From positions 1-28,431 of the IMG/VR virus record IMGVR_UViG_3300025849_000161: DNA of 28,431 nt. One strand, given 5' to 3'. The notes beneath the pieces are model-generated. The model was not told the origin of the DNA. It searched no databases and saw nothing but the letters and a program-made list of their open reading frames with translations. Position numbers and translations under genes: made by a program. This DNA is from a virus. Below, piece by piece: positions 6,896-14,180 of this stretch (positions within the stretch are counted from its first letter, which is position 1; every line of letters begins with the position of its first letter).

Positions 6896-8926
6896 ATGGA
6901 ATTATCTAACAATATATTAGCGGTAGTAGAGCCTAGTATTAGGCCTATGGAAATAAAAATCGATGCTTTAGCTGAAGAAGAGGGAGATGACGCTGAATTC
7001 AAGCAAACCACTGTTATAGCTACTCTTAAGCCAATGGTGTTAGTCAATGGGTATCAATTTTCCCCTGGAGATATAGAATACTTTGAGCTTAATTTAACTC
7101 AAGTTTTACCTACGTGTAAGTTGACACTAAGAGATAGTGCCGGTAAATTCGGTGTTGGTAGTTATCCAAGAGATGGTGATTATTTTACTATATTAATCAA
7201 TTCAAAAAATCAAGAAACGTTTAAATCCATTCATATGGATTTTGATATAAGTTCATCTTCAGCTCCTAAGGAAGGTAATATAGAACCCGCTACATTCAGT
7301 ATGAGCGGATTCTGTAAAGTACCTAGGATATATGCAGAAGATTGTGTTAGTCTTGAATCTGGAGATTCTTTAGAACATTTGGAAGTAATAGCTAGAGACC
7401 TTGGCCTTGGATTAGCTACCAATATAGATACAGCGGATGATAAACAAGCCAGAATTATGGCTTTTACTCCATATTTAGATTTTATAAAATCAATAGTAAA
7501 AGAAAGTTATATCGGTGAAGAATCATTCCAAAAATTTTGGATAGATTCATATTACTACGTGAATTATGTAGATGTTAATGCATTGTTTAATTCTCCTAAT
7601 CCACCCATTGAAGAGTTTGCTGAATCGCTTGCATCTGCTGCCGAGTCAATGACACCTGATACCGAAACTGCTAAAAATGCAGAAGAAGATGGTACGGGCA
7701 ATGATATAGAGGTACCATTGATGTTGACAAATCATATAATGTTCATGGGTAATAATGCTTTTATTGAATCTCACAGAATTATAAATAATTCAAATACTAT
7801 TAGTACTACCGCTGGATATGCTAGAGAAATTACAATATATGACGATAATGGTGAAGATAAGAAACAAGAGTTTAGAATTGAACCTTTAGGTGGAAATGAT
7901 CTAAAGGAATTAGAAGAACCACTGAGAGGTAATAGGAATGATGATAGACATGTTTCTCAAATAAAATATAAGTATATCGGTAGACAAAACGCGGGTGAAG
8001 ATGGTTTAGGTAATGTCCACCCTAATGCCGCATTTGCTCAATTACATAATAAACAAAATGAGATGGAAACTCAAAAAATGAAATTAGAAGTTACTTTAAA
8101 TTCATTTAATCCATCTTTATATAAGTATCAAAAAATACCTGTTTTAATGTATTTGATGGATTCACAGGCAATAGAGCAAAACGAAAGAATTAAAGGAGAT
8201 AAAAAGGAATTAGGCATGGATAAAGACGAGCCTTTTAGCCTAGGTGAAGATACTGAAAGCATTACCGATGAAGGTAAAAGAAGTCCTTCGCAGGCACTAG
8301 ATACTTTTTTATCGGGTTATTATTTAATAGAAGATATTGTATATAGAACTGAAGACGGTGAAACTAAACAAACTGTAACCCTGTTGAGAAGAGAGTGGCC
8401 TACTAGAACTGAGAATTTAATTAACCCACCTGGACTTGAAGGTGCCAGTGATGAAGAAAAAGCAGATAATGTTGCTAAAAACAGCCCAGCACCAGAGCCA
8501 GCACCGGAACCAACACCAGAGCCAACGCCGGAAGCAACACCAGAGCCAACACCAGAGCCAACACCAGAACCAGAAGAATTAGAAATTACTTTAAAAATAA
8601 ACGGAGATGGTTCAACGTTTTTACAAGACGATAGTAATGTTATTGCTCCTTCTCAAAATAAATATTTGAGTATAACTGGTACTTGGTCTTCAAATAGAGA
8701 TTTTGAAGGATTTACAGCAGTAGAAATAGAATATGAAGGGATGGTTGAAGGTGATGGCGCTGAATGGAGTTATCCTAAAATAACAGCTAAAAATGATGGT
8801 ACTTGGATTTTTGAATCTCCACCATATACATACGATGAAGACAACTATAAAATTGAAGTTAGATTCCAAGCAGAAGACAAATGGTTTACAGCTAATGCTA
8901 GAATGACAATAGGCTTCGTAGATTAA
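6896..8926 (+). CDS. gp27-like baseplate hub protein with Pro/Glu/Thr linker and C-terminal Ig-like domain
   Basis: 676 aa. The body (about 45-525) has the order expected of a tail hub protein of the gp27/gpD type: VLVNGYQFSPGDIEYFELNL and LPTCKLTLRDSAGKF (first barrel), a middle domain with FWIDSYYYVNYVDVNALF, and a late barrel ending in SGYYLIEDIVYRTEDGETKQTVTLLRREW. Residues 531-560 are a repetitive Pro/Glu/Thr/Ala linker. Residues about 561-676 form a separate beta-rich domain, likely Ig-like (GTWSSNRDFEG..., NDGTWIFESPPYTYDEDNYKIEV). The hub trimer connects the tube to the spike; the spike gene lies two genes downstream. The linker plus extra domain is unusual for a hub, and the domain may point outward to bind carbohydrate or accessory proteins. 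The hub assignment rests on organisation and position. Confidence 0.65.
   Translation: MELSNNILAVVEPSIRPMEIKIDALAEEEGDDAEFKQTTVIATLKPMVLVNGYQFSPGDIEYFELNLTQVLPTCKLTLRDSAGKFGVGSYPRDGDYFTILINSKNQETFKSIHMDFDISSSSAPKEGNIEPATFSMSGFCKVPRIYAEDCVSLESGDSLEHLEVIARDLGLGLATNIDTADDKQARIMAFTPYLDFIKSIVKESYIGEESFQKFWIDSYYYVNYVDVNALFNSPNPPIEEFAESLASAAESMTPDTETAKNAEEDGTGNDIEVPLMLTNHIMFMGNNAFIESHRIINNSNTISTTAGYAREITIYDDNGEDKKQEFRIEPLGGNDLKELEEPLRGNRNDDRHVSQIKYKYIGRQNAGEDGLGNVHPNAAFAQLHNKQNEMETQKMKLEVTLNSFNPSLYKYQKIPVLMYLMDSQAIEQNERIKGDKKELGMDKDEPFSLGEDTESITDEGKRSPSQALDTFLSGYYLIEDIVYRTEDGETKQTVTLLRREWPTRTENLINPPGLEGASDEEKADNVAKNSPAPEPAPEPTPEPTPEATPEPTPEPTPEPEELEITLKINGDGSTFLQDDSNVIAPSQNKYLSITGTWSSNRDFEGFTAVEIEYEGMVEGDGAEWSYPKITAKNDGTWIFESPPYTYDEDNYKIEVRFQAEDKWFTANARMTIGFVD
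8486..8575 (+). repeat. Pro/Glu/Thr-coding degenerate tandem repeat in hub gene
   Basis: Thirty codons built on a 12-base unit encoding PTPE with Ala/Thr changes (PAPEPAPEPTPEPTPEATPE and onward). It joins the hub body to its C-terminal domain. Confidence 0.9.
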
Positions 8927-8942
8927 AATGAATATATAACAT

Positions 8943-10367
8943 ATGTCAGACTTTAAACATATTAATGAATTTAGAAAAGGTACTACTTTAAGAAAGATCA
9001 GTGAAGATCCAACTTATCTTAGTTTCTTTTTGATGTTCGATAGTGTAGATCCTGAACATTCTCCACTATTATCTGGTAGAGCAGAAGCTTATTTGAAAAA
9101 ATTTGTTGACACAAAAGACGGAAACACAAACTACGCTGGAAATTTAGCTGCATTTAAAAAAGTTTTAATGAAAATCAATAAAGATATGCCATGGTTTTGG
9201 CAAAAAATATCTGGATTGGAGTTAACGCAGACATACGGTAAAATGCAAGAGCCATGGCACGGTGCAGAAAGTCCTAAAATAGACATTGAGTGTTTAGAAG
9301 AAAATGTAGAATTAACTGCAATAAGTCTTATGATGTTATACAGAAAGGCTGTTTATGACTATCAAAGATACGTTGAAATTTTACCAAAAAACTTAAGATA
9401 TTTTAGAGTGTGGATTGTAATGTCAGAAGTTAGGACATTTCAGCAAGATACTGCTGCCAGAGATTTAAATTTATACGGTACAAAGATGCCAGAAGATAGA
9501 GCTGGTTCTGATGTTGAACTCATTCCTAGGGCAAAAGGATATGAAACAGCAGGCCCAAGAAAAGGGCGTGACTTTGACGCTGCTTTAGTCAATAATTATA
9601 ATGCTGAATCAAAACCACATATGATGTTTGAATTAGATTTCTGTGAGTGGATAACTGACTCTATAGCTGACATGTTTGCTGATGCATCTAAAATGCCAGA
9701 ATTAAAAAAACCTAAAATTTCTTTTTCATGGCAACATTCACATATATCTGGTTCTAAATTTGGACCTAATATTACTAAGTCAGAAGAAGAAAATCTTATA
9801 CCAAAAAAACCAGAAGATGATTTATATCCAAATACGCCATTTAATCCGTTGGCAAACGCACAGAATGCTATTAGCGATAAAGTAAATGGTTTAGCAGGTT
9901 CTCTAGTAAATAGATTTAATAACTTAAAAAATAGTTTACCGGGACAAGGTAATAATCCATTAGGTAGAGTTTATCCGGAAGGATTGACAGGTGCGGCAGC
10001 AACAATTGCTAATGCTGGTATGGATAAAGTAAAATCACTTATATTAGATAATGTTCACGGAGCTAGTACAGGTTTAGGTTCTTTAGGAGATATAAATTCT
10101 GCATTAGAGTCTGGTAGTATTAATGGTATTGCTAATTTAGCAGGTCAACTTTTTGGTACTAAATCTTCTAAACCAATAAAGGGTAATATTTCACCTACTA
10201 AAATATATGAGCCTGGAATTGATACTTCCCCGGACGAAAGGATAAACGAAAAGGTTTATGATCCTATTCAGCAAGCTAATGATCAACCTATAAGTCCAGG
10301 TAGAATATATGATCCTGGTGTAGATAGCACACCTGACAATAACATTAACGATAACGTATACGAATAA
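8943..10367 (+). CDS. Virion protein, possible tail-tube-fold baseplate protein with C-terminal repeats
   Basis: 474 aa. The N-terminal about 240 residues include YLSFFLMFD, PWFWQKISGLELTQTYGKMQ, ECLEENVELTAISLMMLYRK and LPKNLRYFRVWIVMSEVRTF. This resembles tube-like virion proteins of large myoviruses, in which a beta-sandwich and helix form a ring stacked on the hub (a gp48/gp54-type role in T4). That is inference from pattern, not a firm match. Residues about 260-415 are Asn/Gly/Ser/Leu-rich and flexible. Two 25-residue repeats, each beginning ISP..IY.PG.D, close the protein (416-440 and 450-474). The stop overlaps the spike gene start as TAATG. A TA-rich stretch (gaatatataac) ends 3 bases before the ATG. 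Confidence 0.6.
   Translation: MSDFKHINEFRKGTTLRKISEDPTYLSFFLMFDSVDPEHSPLLSGRAEAYLKKFVDTKDGNTNYAGNLAAFKKVLMKINKDMPWFWQKISGLELTQTYGKMQEPWHGAESPKIDIECLEENVELTAISLMMLYRKAVYDYQRYVEILPKNLRYFRVWIVMSEVRTFQQDTAARDLNLYGTKMPEDRAGSDVELIPRAKGYETAGPRKGRDFDAALVNNYNAESKPHMMFELDFCEWITDSIADMFADASKMPELKKPKISFSWQHSHISGSKFGPNITKSEEENLIPKKPEDDLYPNTPFNPLANAQNAISDKVNGLAGSLVNRFNNLKNSLPGQGNNPLGRVYPEGLTGAAATIANAGMDKVKSLILDNVHGASTGLGSLGDINSALESGSINGIANLAGQLFGTKSSKPIKGNISPTKIYEPGIDTSPDERINEKVYDPIQQANDQPISPGRIYDPGVDSTPDNNINDNVYE
10188..10364 (+). repeat. Two copies of a 25-residue C-terminal repeat
   Basis: Copies at 10188-10262 and 10290-10364 encode ISPTKIYEPGIDTSPDERIN plus EKVYD, and ISPGRIYDPGVDSTPDNNIN plus DNVYE. 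A 9-codon spacer separates them. Sixteen of 25 residues are identical and most others are conservative. Confidence 0.85.
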
Positions 10368-11077
10368 TGGATGAATTATTTCTAGACAATCTTAGAGATT
10401 CACATTGGTTAGGAGAGGTAGTTGTAAACGAAGATCCTCTCTTAAATGGTAGATGTAAGATTAAGGTTTATGGTAAATTTGATAAACTAACTGACGACGC
10501 TATTCCATGGGCAACACCTATGAATAGGGATCAAGTAGGTTCACATGCTGTACCTAGAGTTGGTGATATTGTTGCTGTTAGATTTGATAATGGTAATATT
10601 TATCACCCAGAATATTGGTTTCAAATAGATCAAAACACAGATCTTAAGACAGATATTTTAGAAACATCTGACGCACCACATGATGTAATAAGTTTAGTAT
10701 ATGATGCTGAACGAAATGTAAGAATTTATCATTCTCCAGAAGATGGCTTAGTTATTACAAGAGGTAGTGGTGCCAAAGAGCGTCCAATCATTCAGATGGA
10801 TGAAGAAGGGTTTATAAAAATTAGTACTGACGCTAAAATGTTCTTAGACTGTGGTGATATATTCGTTTCAAATACGGGCGAACCGGGAGCAGATGAAACA
10901 GAACCTGCAGTAAGAGGTCAATCTTTACAAGATTGGCTACAAATGTGGTTAGATGATTATAACGCACATATTCACCCGACAGGCGTTGGACCATCTGGAC
11001 CACCTATGCCACCTACACCCGTAACTGTAGGAAAATTATCTAGTACTCATATTAACTATCAACAAAAGAATAAATAA
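10367..11077 (+). CDS. Baseplate central spike, gp5/gpV OB-fold type, without lysozyme domain
   Basis: 236 aa. The N-terminal about 100 residues form an OB-fold of the gp5/gpV type: WLGEVVVNEDPLLNGRCKIKVYG, then AIPWATPMNRDQVG, then PRVGDIVAVRFDNGNIYHPEYWFQ. A beta-rich stretch (about 120-175) follows, probably a short spike stem. The end has DDYNAHIHPTGVGPSGPPMPP, a His/Gly/Pro tail common in phage spike proteins. Unlike T4 gp5 (575 aa) there is no lysozyme domain between the OB-fold and the stem. The protein caps the hub and pierces the outer membrane. The start overlaps the upstream stop as TAATG, indicating coupled translation. Confident in family, less so in exact stem structure. Confidence 0.8.
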   Translation: MDELFLDNLRDSHWLGEVVVNEDPLLNGRCKIKVYGKFDKLTDDAIPWATPMNRDQVGSHAVPRVGDIVAVRFDNGNIYHPEYWFQIDQNTDLKTDILETSDAPHDVISLVYDAERNVRIYHSPEDGLVITRGSGAKERPIIQMDEEGFIKISTDAKMFLDCGDIFVSNTGEPGADETEPAVRGQSLQDWLQMWLDDYNAHIHPTGVGPSGPPMPPTPVTVGKLSSTHINYQQKNK

Positions 11078-11079
11078 AC

Positions 11080-12795
11080 ATGCCTGCACTTTGGCCAACA
11101 TTCATACCAGCATTAGCGTCTGATATAGCAGGTCAGTCATTCACTAAACCAGGCGGGGCTATAGTTTCTTATGAGCTCCCAAAGGTTGGAACCGATCAAG
11201 TTCCTATTTTTCCACCATCTAAAGAACTAATAGAGTCTGTTAAACCTGGAAATCCGGTTAACGCTAATTTAACAACTGATCCCACTTCAATGATCAACGC
11301 CATAAATTTGGCACCATTAAGCGGAAGATATGATTTTGGTGTAAGAGTAGCTGAAAGATATTTAGAGGCTGTAAAAAGCTTGGCAATGACGCCATATGGC
11401 GCAGTACACACTAATAATCCAGCCGCTGAATTTATTTTAAAACAAGGTTATGGTTTGGTTTTTGAAAGACTATTAAAAGAAGGTGACATACCTTTACTAG
11501 ACCAAAAGGATGAAAATGGTAATATTATAGAACAAGGTAAAGAGTCACATCCTGATTATGCTGATTTTTGCCCGGGCCCAATCGAAGAGCCAGATCCAGT
11601 CGAAGAACAAAAGAAGTTAGATAAGAAATTCGATAAGTTTGTAGATGAAAATAAAAATGATCCATATTGGGATTTATATAAGTTTAGATTTTTTGAATTT
11701 CCATGTCTAAGTGGTAATGAAACTCAGTCGGAATTAGAAAATCTGTTTGCTGCTAGATTGATAGAACAATATAAAACATCTAATGATAAAGCAGAATTTA
11801 AATTATGGGCAGAATGTTTAGGTTCTAAAAAATATAAAGACAGTACTTTATCGATATCTAACAAACCATATCCTAATATTAGTACACAAACTAGAGCTGA
11901 TATAACAGCAGCCGGTTATAACTGGCAATCTTTAGCAGATAATGTGAGTGATTTATTTATAGCTGGCATAGAAGGCAATGGACCTACATTAGAGTGTCCA
12001 TTAAATGAATGGAAAATTCAAGTAGCATATGATTTTGATCATGATCCTCCTGAAAATCCAAGTAAAAGACCTAAAATATTAACATCTAATGTAGTGGCTA
12101 CTTTTAGCTGGTATCCTGGTTTAAGACAAGGTTCTTTTTCTTATCTTAATGGATCTGCTGTTTCTGCACCTAAGTGGATAAAAACTCCAAATTGGATTGA
12201 AACTGTATACGAAAAAGGTGAATGGAAAAATCATTGGAGAAAAGTACCTGAAGATAAAATAAGACAAGCTTCTAGAGCATCTGATCCGGGCGAAGAACTT
12301 TTAAAAATAGATCCAAAATTAGGGGGTACTTTATTTAAGTTTCAAATGAAAGAAGCCTTAGATGCAAAAAAGGTAGCCGATGAATGTGAAGCTATTGAAC
12401 CAAGCTCTAATATTAATTATAATTGGCCAGGTGGCGATCCATATGAAGAAATGGCAGCCGTTACTATTGCTTACTGGTATGCATGTTTAGTAAAACCTTT
12501 TGCACCAACTCCATCTGCTTTACCTGCGTTAATTCCTCCACCATTAACAGGTATCTACATACCATTATATTATGGTAGTAAAAAAAGATTAGCTAATAAT
12601 TTAAGGAAGGCTTGGAATACTGGCAAAACATTTAGTGTATTACCTGCCCCAATGCCGCCTGCACTTGCGGTTTCTACTGCGGTCGCTGCAGCGTATGCTT
12701 TGCATTTATTGGAATTTAAATTACTTTATTTAGGAGGTATACCTACACCAGTGGGTCCAGTACCCATGGTTGGTTTTGTACCTGTGGTATTCTAA
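11080..12795 (+). CDS. Unrecognised virion-module protein with hydrophobic C-terminus
   Basis: 571 aa, starting 2 bases after the spike gene stop. The N-terminal part begins MPALWPTFIPALASDIAGQS. Residues about 155-200 are strongly acidic/basic (EEPDPVEEQKKLDKKFDKF). Two helix-rich regions flank a beta section with VVATFSWYPGLRQGSFSY. The last about 100 residues are Pro/Ala/Leu-rich and hydrophobic (PPPLTGIYIPLYYG, ALAVSTAVAAAYALHLLEFKLLYLGG) and end in VGFVPVVF. Coupling to the spike suggests a part that sits near the spike or enters the cell with it. The hydrophobic end could insert in a membrane, but this is inference. No known family recognised. It closes the hub module. Confidence 0.6.
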   Translation: MPALWPTFIPALASDIAGQSFTKPGGAIVSYELPKVGTDQVPIFPPSKELIESVKPGNPVNANLTTDPTSMINAINLAPLSGRYDFGVRVAERYLEAVKSLAMTPYGAVHTNNPAAEFILKQGYGLVFERLLKEGDIPLLDQKDENGNIIEQGKESHPDYADFCPGPIEEPDPVEEQKKLDKKFDKFVDENKNDPYWDLYKFRFFEFPCLSGNETQSELENLFAARLIEQYKTSNDKAEFKLWAECLGSKKYKDSTLSISNKPYPNISTQTRADITAAGYNWQSLADNVSDLFIAGIEGNGPTLECPLNEWKIQVAYDFDHDPPENPSKRPKILTSNVVATFSWYPGLRQGSFSYLNGSAVSAPKWIKTPNWIETVYEKGEWKNHWRKVPEDKIRQASRASDPGEELLKIDPKLGGTLFKFQMKEALDAKKVADECEAIEPSSNINYNWPGGDPYEEMAAVTIAYWYACLVKPFAPTPSALPALIPPPLTGIYIPLYYGSKKRLANNLRKAWNTGKTFSVLPAPMPPALAVSTAVAAAYALHLLEFKLLYLGGIPTPVGPVPMVGFVPVVF

Positions 12796-12805
12796 TAATT
12801 AATTG

Positions 12806-12814
12806 GATATATAT
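12806..12814 (+). promoter_or_regulatory. Candidate phage promoter motif GATATATAT
   Basis: It lies in the 46-base gap after the 571-aa gene and starts 36 bases before the S1-domain gene start. The core is identical to the copies at 4110 and 14147. It would give the S1-domain gene its own transcript. Inferred from recurrence. Confidence 0.45.
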
Positions 12815-12841
12815 TATGTTACACCTTTAATATAAAAATAA

Positions 12842-14128
12842 ATGAACAACGAAAAAAACAAAAGAGTTAGAATTGGCGAAGTTAAAGTCGAGGAAACTAA
12901 AATCGAAGAAGTAAACAATCAAGTTGAAAATTCACAAGAAGATTTACAGGATGTCACCGAATCCTATTACGATGAAAATGGTGAATTTATGTGGGACGCA
13001 TATGAAGCTAGTTGCCCATCTAAAACAAGAAAACCCAATCCACATATCAAAACTCTAAGAGGAGATAAAGTTTTTTCTAGAGAAGATTACGCACAAGATT
13101 TTTATGACTTATTAGCTGAATTTGACAGTAAACATAGTTTAATTACTAAACTAAATGCAGGTGAAATTCATGAAGGTAAAATTTACGGAGTAAGTTCTGA
13201 ATTTATTAGCGTTGATATTGGTTATAGAGAATTAATATACGTTAAATATGATAAAGAACCTGCTGATATACAAGCATTAAAACCAGGTGATGAAACATCT
13301 GTTTTAATTACTCAACTTACTAAAAACTCACATATATTAGGATCAATTCACGGAGGTGTTAAACATCGTGTATTCATGGATCTTAGAGAAGGTGTAGAAA
13401 CAGGCGGAACCGCATGGGTTGGTACTGTAACACATATGATTGAAAATGGAGGTTACATGGTAATGATTCAAGGTATTGAGTGTTTTATGCCAGGATCACT
13501 TGCTGGAATTAATAAACTGCATGATTTTTCATCCATCATTGGTAAAGAAATATATGTTGTGCCAGTTAGTTTCTCACCAGAAAGAGGCACATTGGTAGTT
13601 TCTCATAGAAAATATTTACAAGCGTTAATTCCTAATGAAATATCGTCATTAAAAGAAACACAAGGCGAAACTCTTACCGGAAATGTAACAGGAACTGCAA
13701 AATATGGTGTTTTTGTAGAGTTTAATAAATGTCTAACTGGTATGATTCATAATAATGACTTAGACGAAGAAACTTTAGTTAAATTTAAAGCTAGAGAAAT
13801 TAAACCAGGTGATCAAATATCTTTTATGGTAAAAGATATCATAAGTAATACAAAAATTACGTTAACACAGAAAGCAAATATCGTAGTAAATCCATGGAGC
13901 GATATCACATCAAGATACACCATTCCTTCTGTAATAGAAGCTACTGTTAAGACTAAAAAAGACTATGGTCTATTCATTACAATAGAAGAGGGTGTTACTG
14001 GACTATTACACGTGAGCGAATTAGGTGAAGAAGTTATGAGTGTATTTAAGGCCGGTGATAAGATCACTGTTCAAATTACAAGAATCGATGTTGATTCAAT
14101 GAAAGTCTTTTTAAAGATGCCTCAATAA
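12842..14128 (+). CDS. S1-domain RNA-binding protein, ribosomal protein bS1-like (four S1 domains)
   Basis: 428 aa. After an acidic leader (about 1-100), four OB-type S1 domains follow at about 107-170 (GEIHEGKIYGVSSEFISVDIG), 189-257 (GTAWVGTVTHMIENGGYMVM), 276-343 (GETLTGNVTGTAKYGVFVEF, with CLTGMIHNNDL) and 361-427 (VIEATVKTKKDYGLFITIEE, with VTGLLHVSELG). Domains 3 and 4 carry the classic G.FV/LF...G..GL.H.S-type pattern; 1 and 2 are divergent, as in ribosomal S1, where the first domains bind the ribosome. E. coli S1 has six domains and about 557 aa, so this is a shortened form. A role in bringing phage mRNA to ribosomes is inferred; RNA binding or RNA decay roles are alternatives. It sits between two baseplate modules with its own candidate promoter. 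Confidence 0.85.
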   Translation: MNNEKNKRVRIGEVKVEETKIEEVNNQVENSQEDLQDVTESYYDENGEFMWDAYEASCPSKTRKPNPHIKTLRGDKVFSREDYAQDFYDLLAEFDSKHSLITKLNAGEIHEGKIYGVSSEFISVDIGYRELIYVKYDKEPADIQALKPGDETSVLITQLTKNSHILGSIHGGVKHRVFMDLREGVETGGTAWVGTVTHMIENGGYMVMIQGIECFMPGSLAGINKLHDFSSIIGKEIYVVPVSFSPERGTLVVSHRKYLQALIPNEISSLKETQGETLTGNVTGTAKYGVFVEFNKCLTGMIHNNDLDEETLVKFKAREIKPGDQISFMVKDIISNTKITLTQKANIVVNPWSDITSRYTIPSVIEATVKTKKDYGLFITIEEGVTGLLHVSELGEEVMSVFKAGDKITVQITRIDVDSMKVFLKMPQ

Positions 14129-14146
14129 CTATTGCAACGAGAGTGT

Positions 14147-14155
14147 GATATATAT
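14147..14155 (+). promoter_or_regulatory. Candidate phage promoter motif GATATATAT
   Basis: In the 52-base gap after the S1-domain gene, starting 34 bases before the amidoligase-like gene. It shares GATATATA with three other gaps. It may also drive the wedge module downstream, because no larger gap occurs until 27837. Confidence 0.45.
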
Positions 14156-14180
14156 TGAAACGATAATATCATAATCTAAT

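Noticed and set aside
6700-7047. Antisense reading frame of 115 codons across the gp53-like/hub gene junction
   Set aside because: It mirrors strongly coding sequence on the other strand, has low-complexity complement of Ser/Gly repeats, and has no independent signal; other antisense frames (for example 304-657 and 21570-21911) are rejected for the same reason.
8930-8940. gaatatataac before the 8943 gene as another promoter copy
   Set aside because: It lacks the GATATATA core and ends only 3 bases before the ATG, with the upstream gene directly in front.
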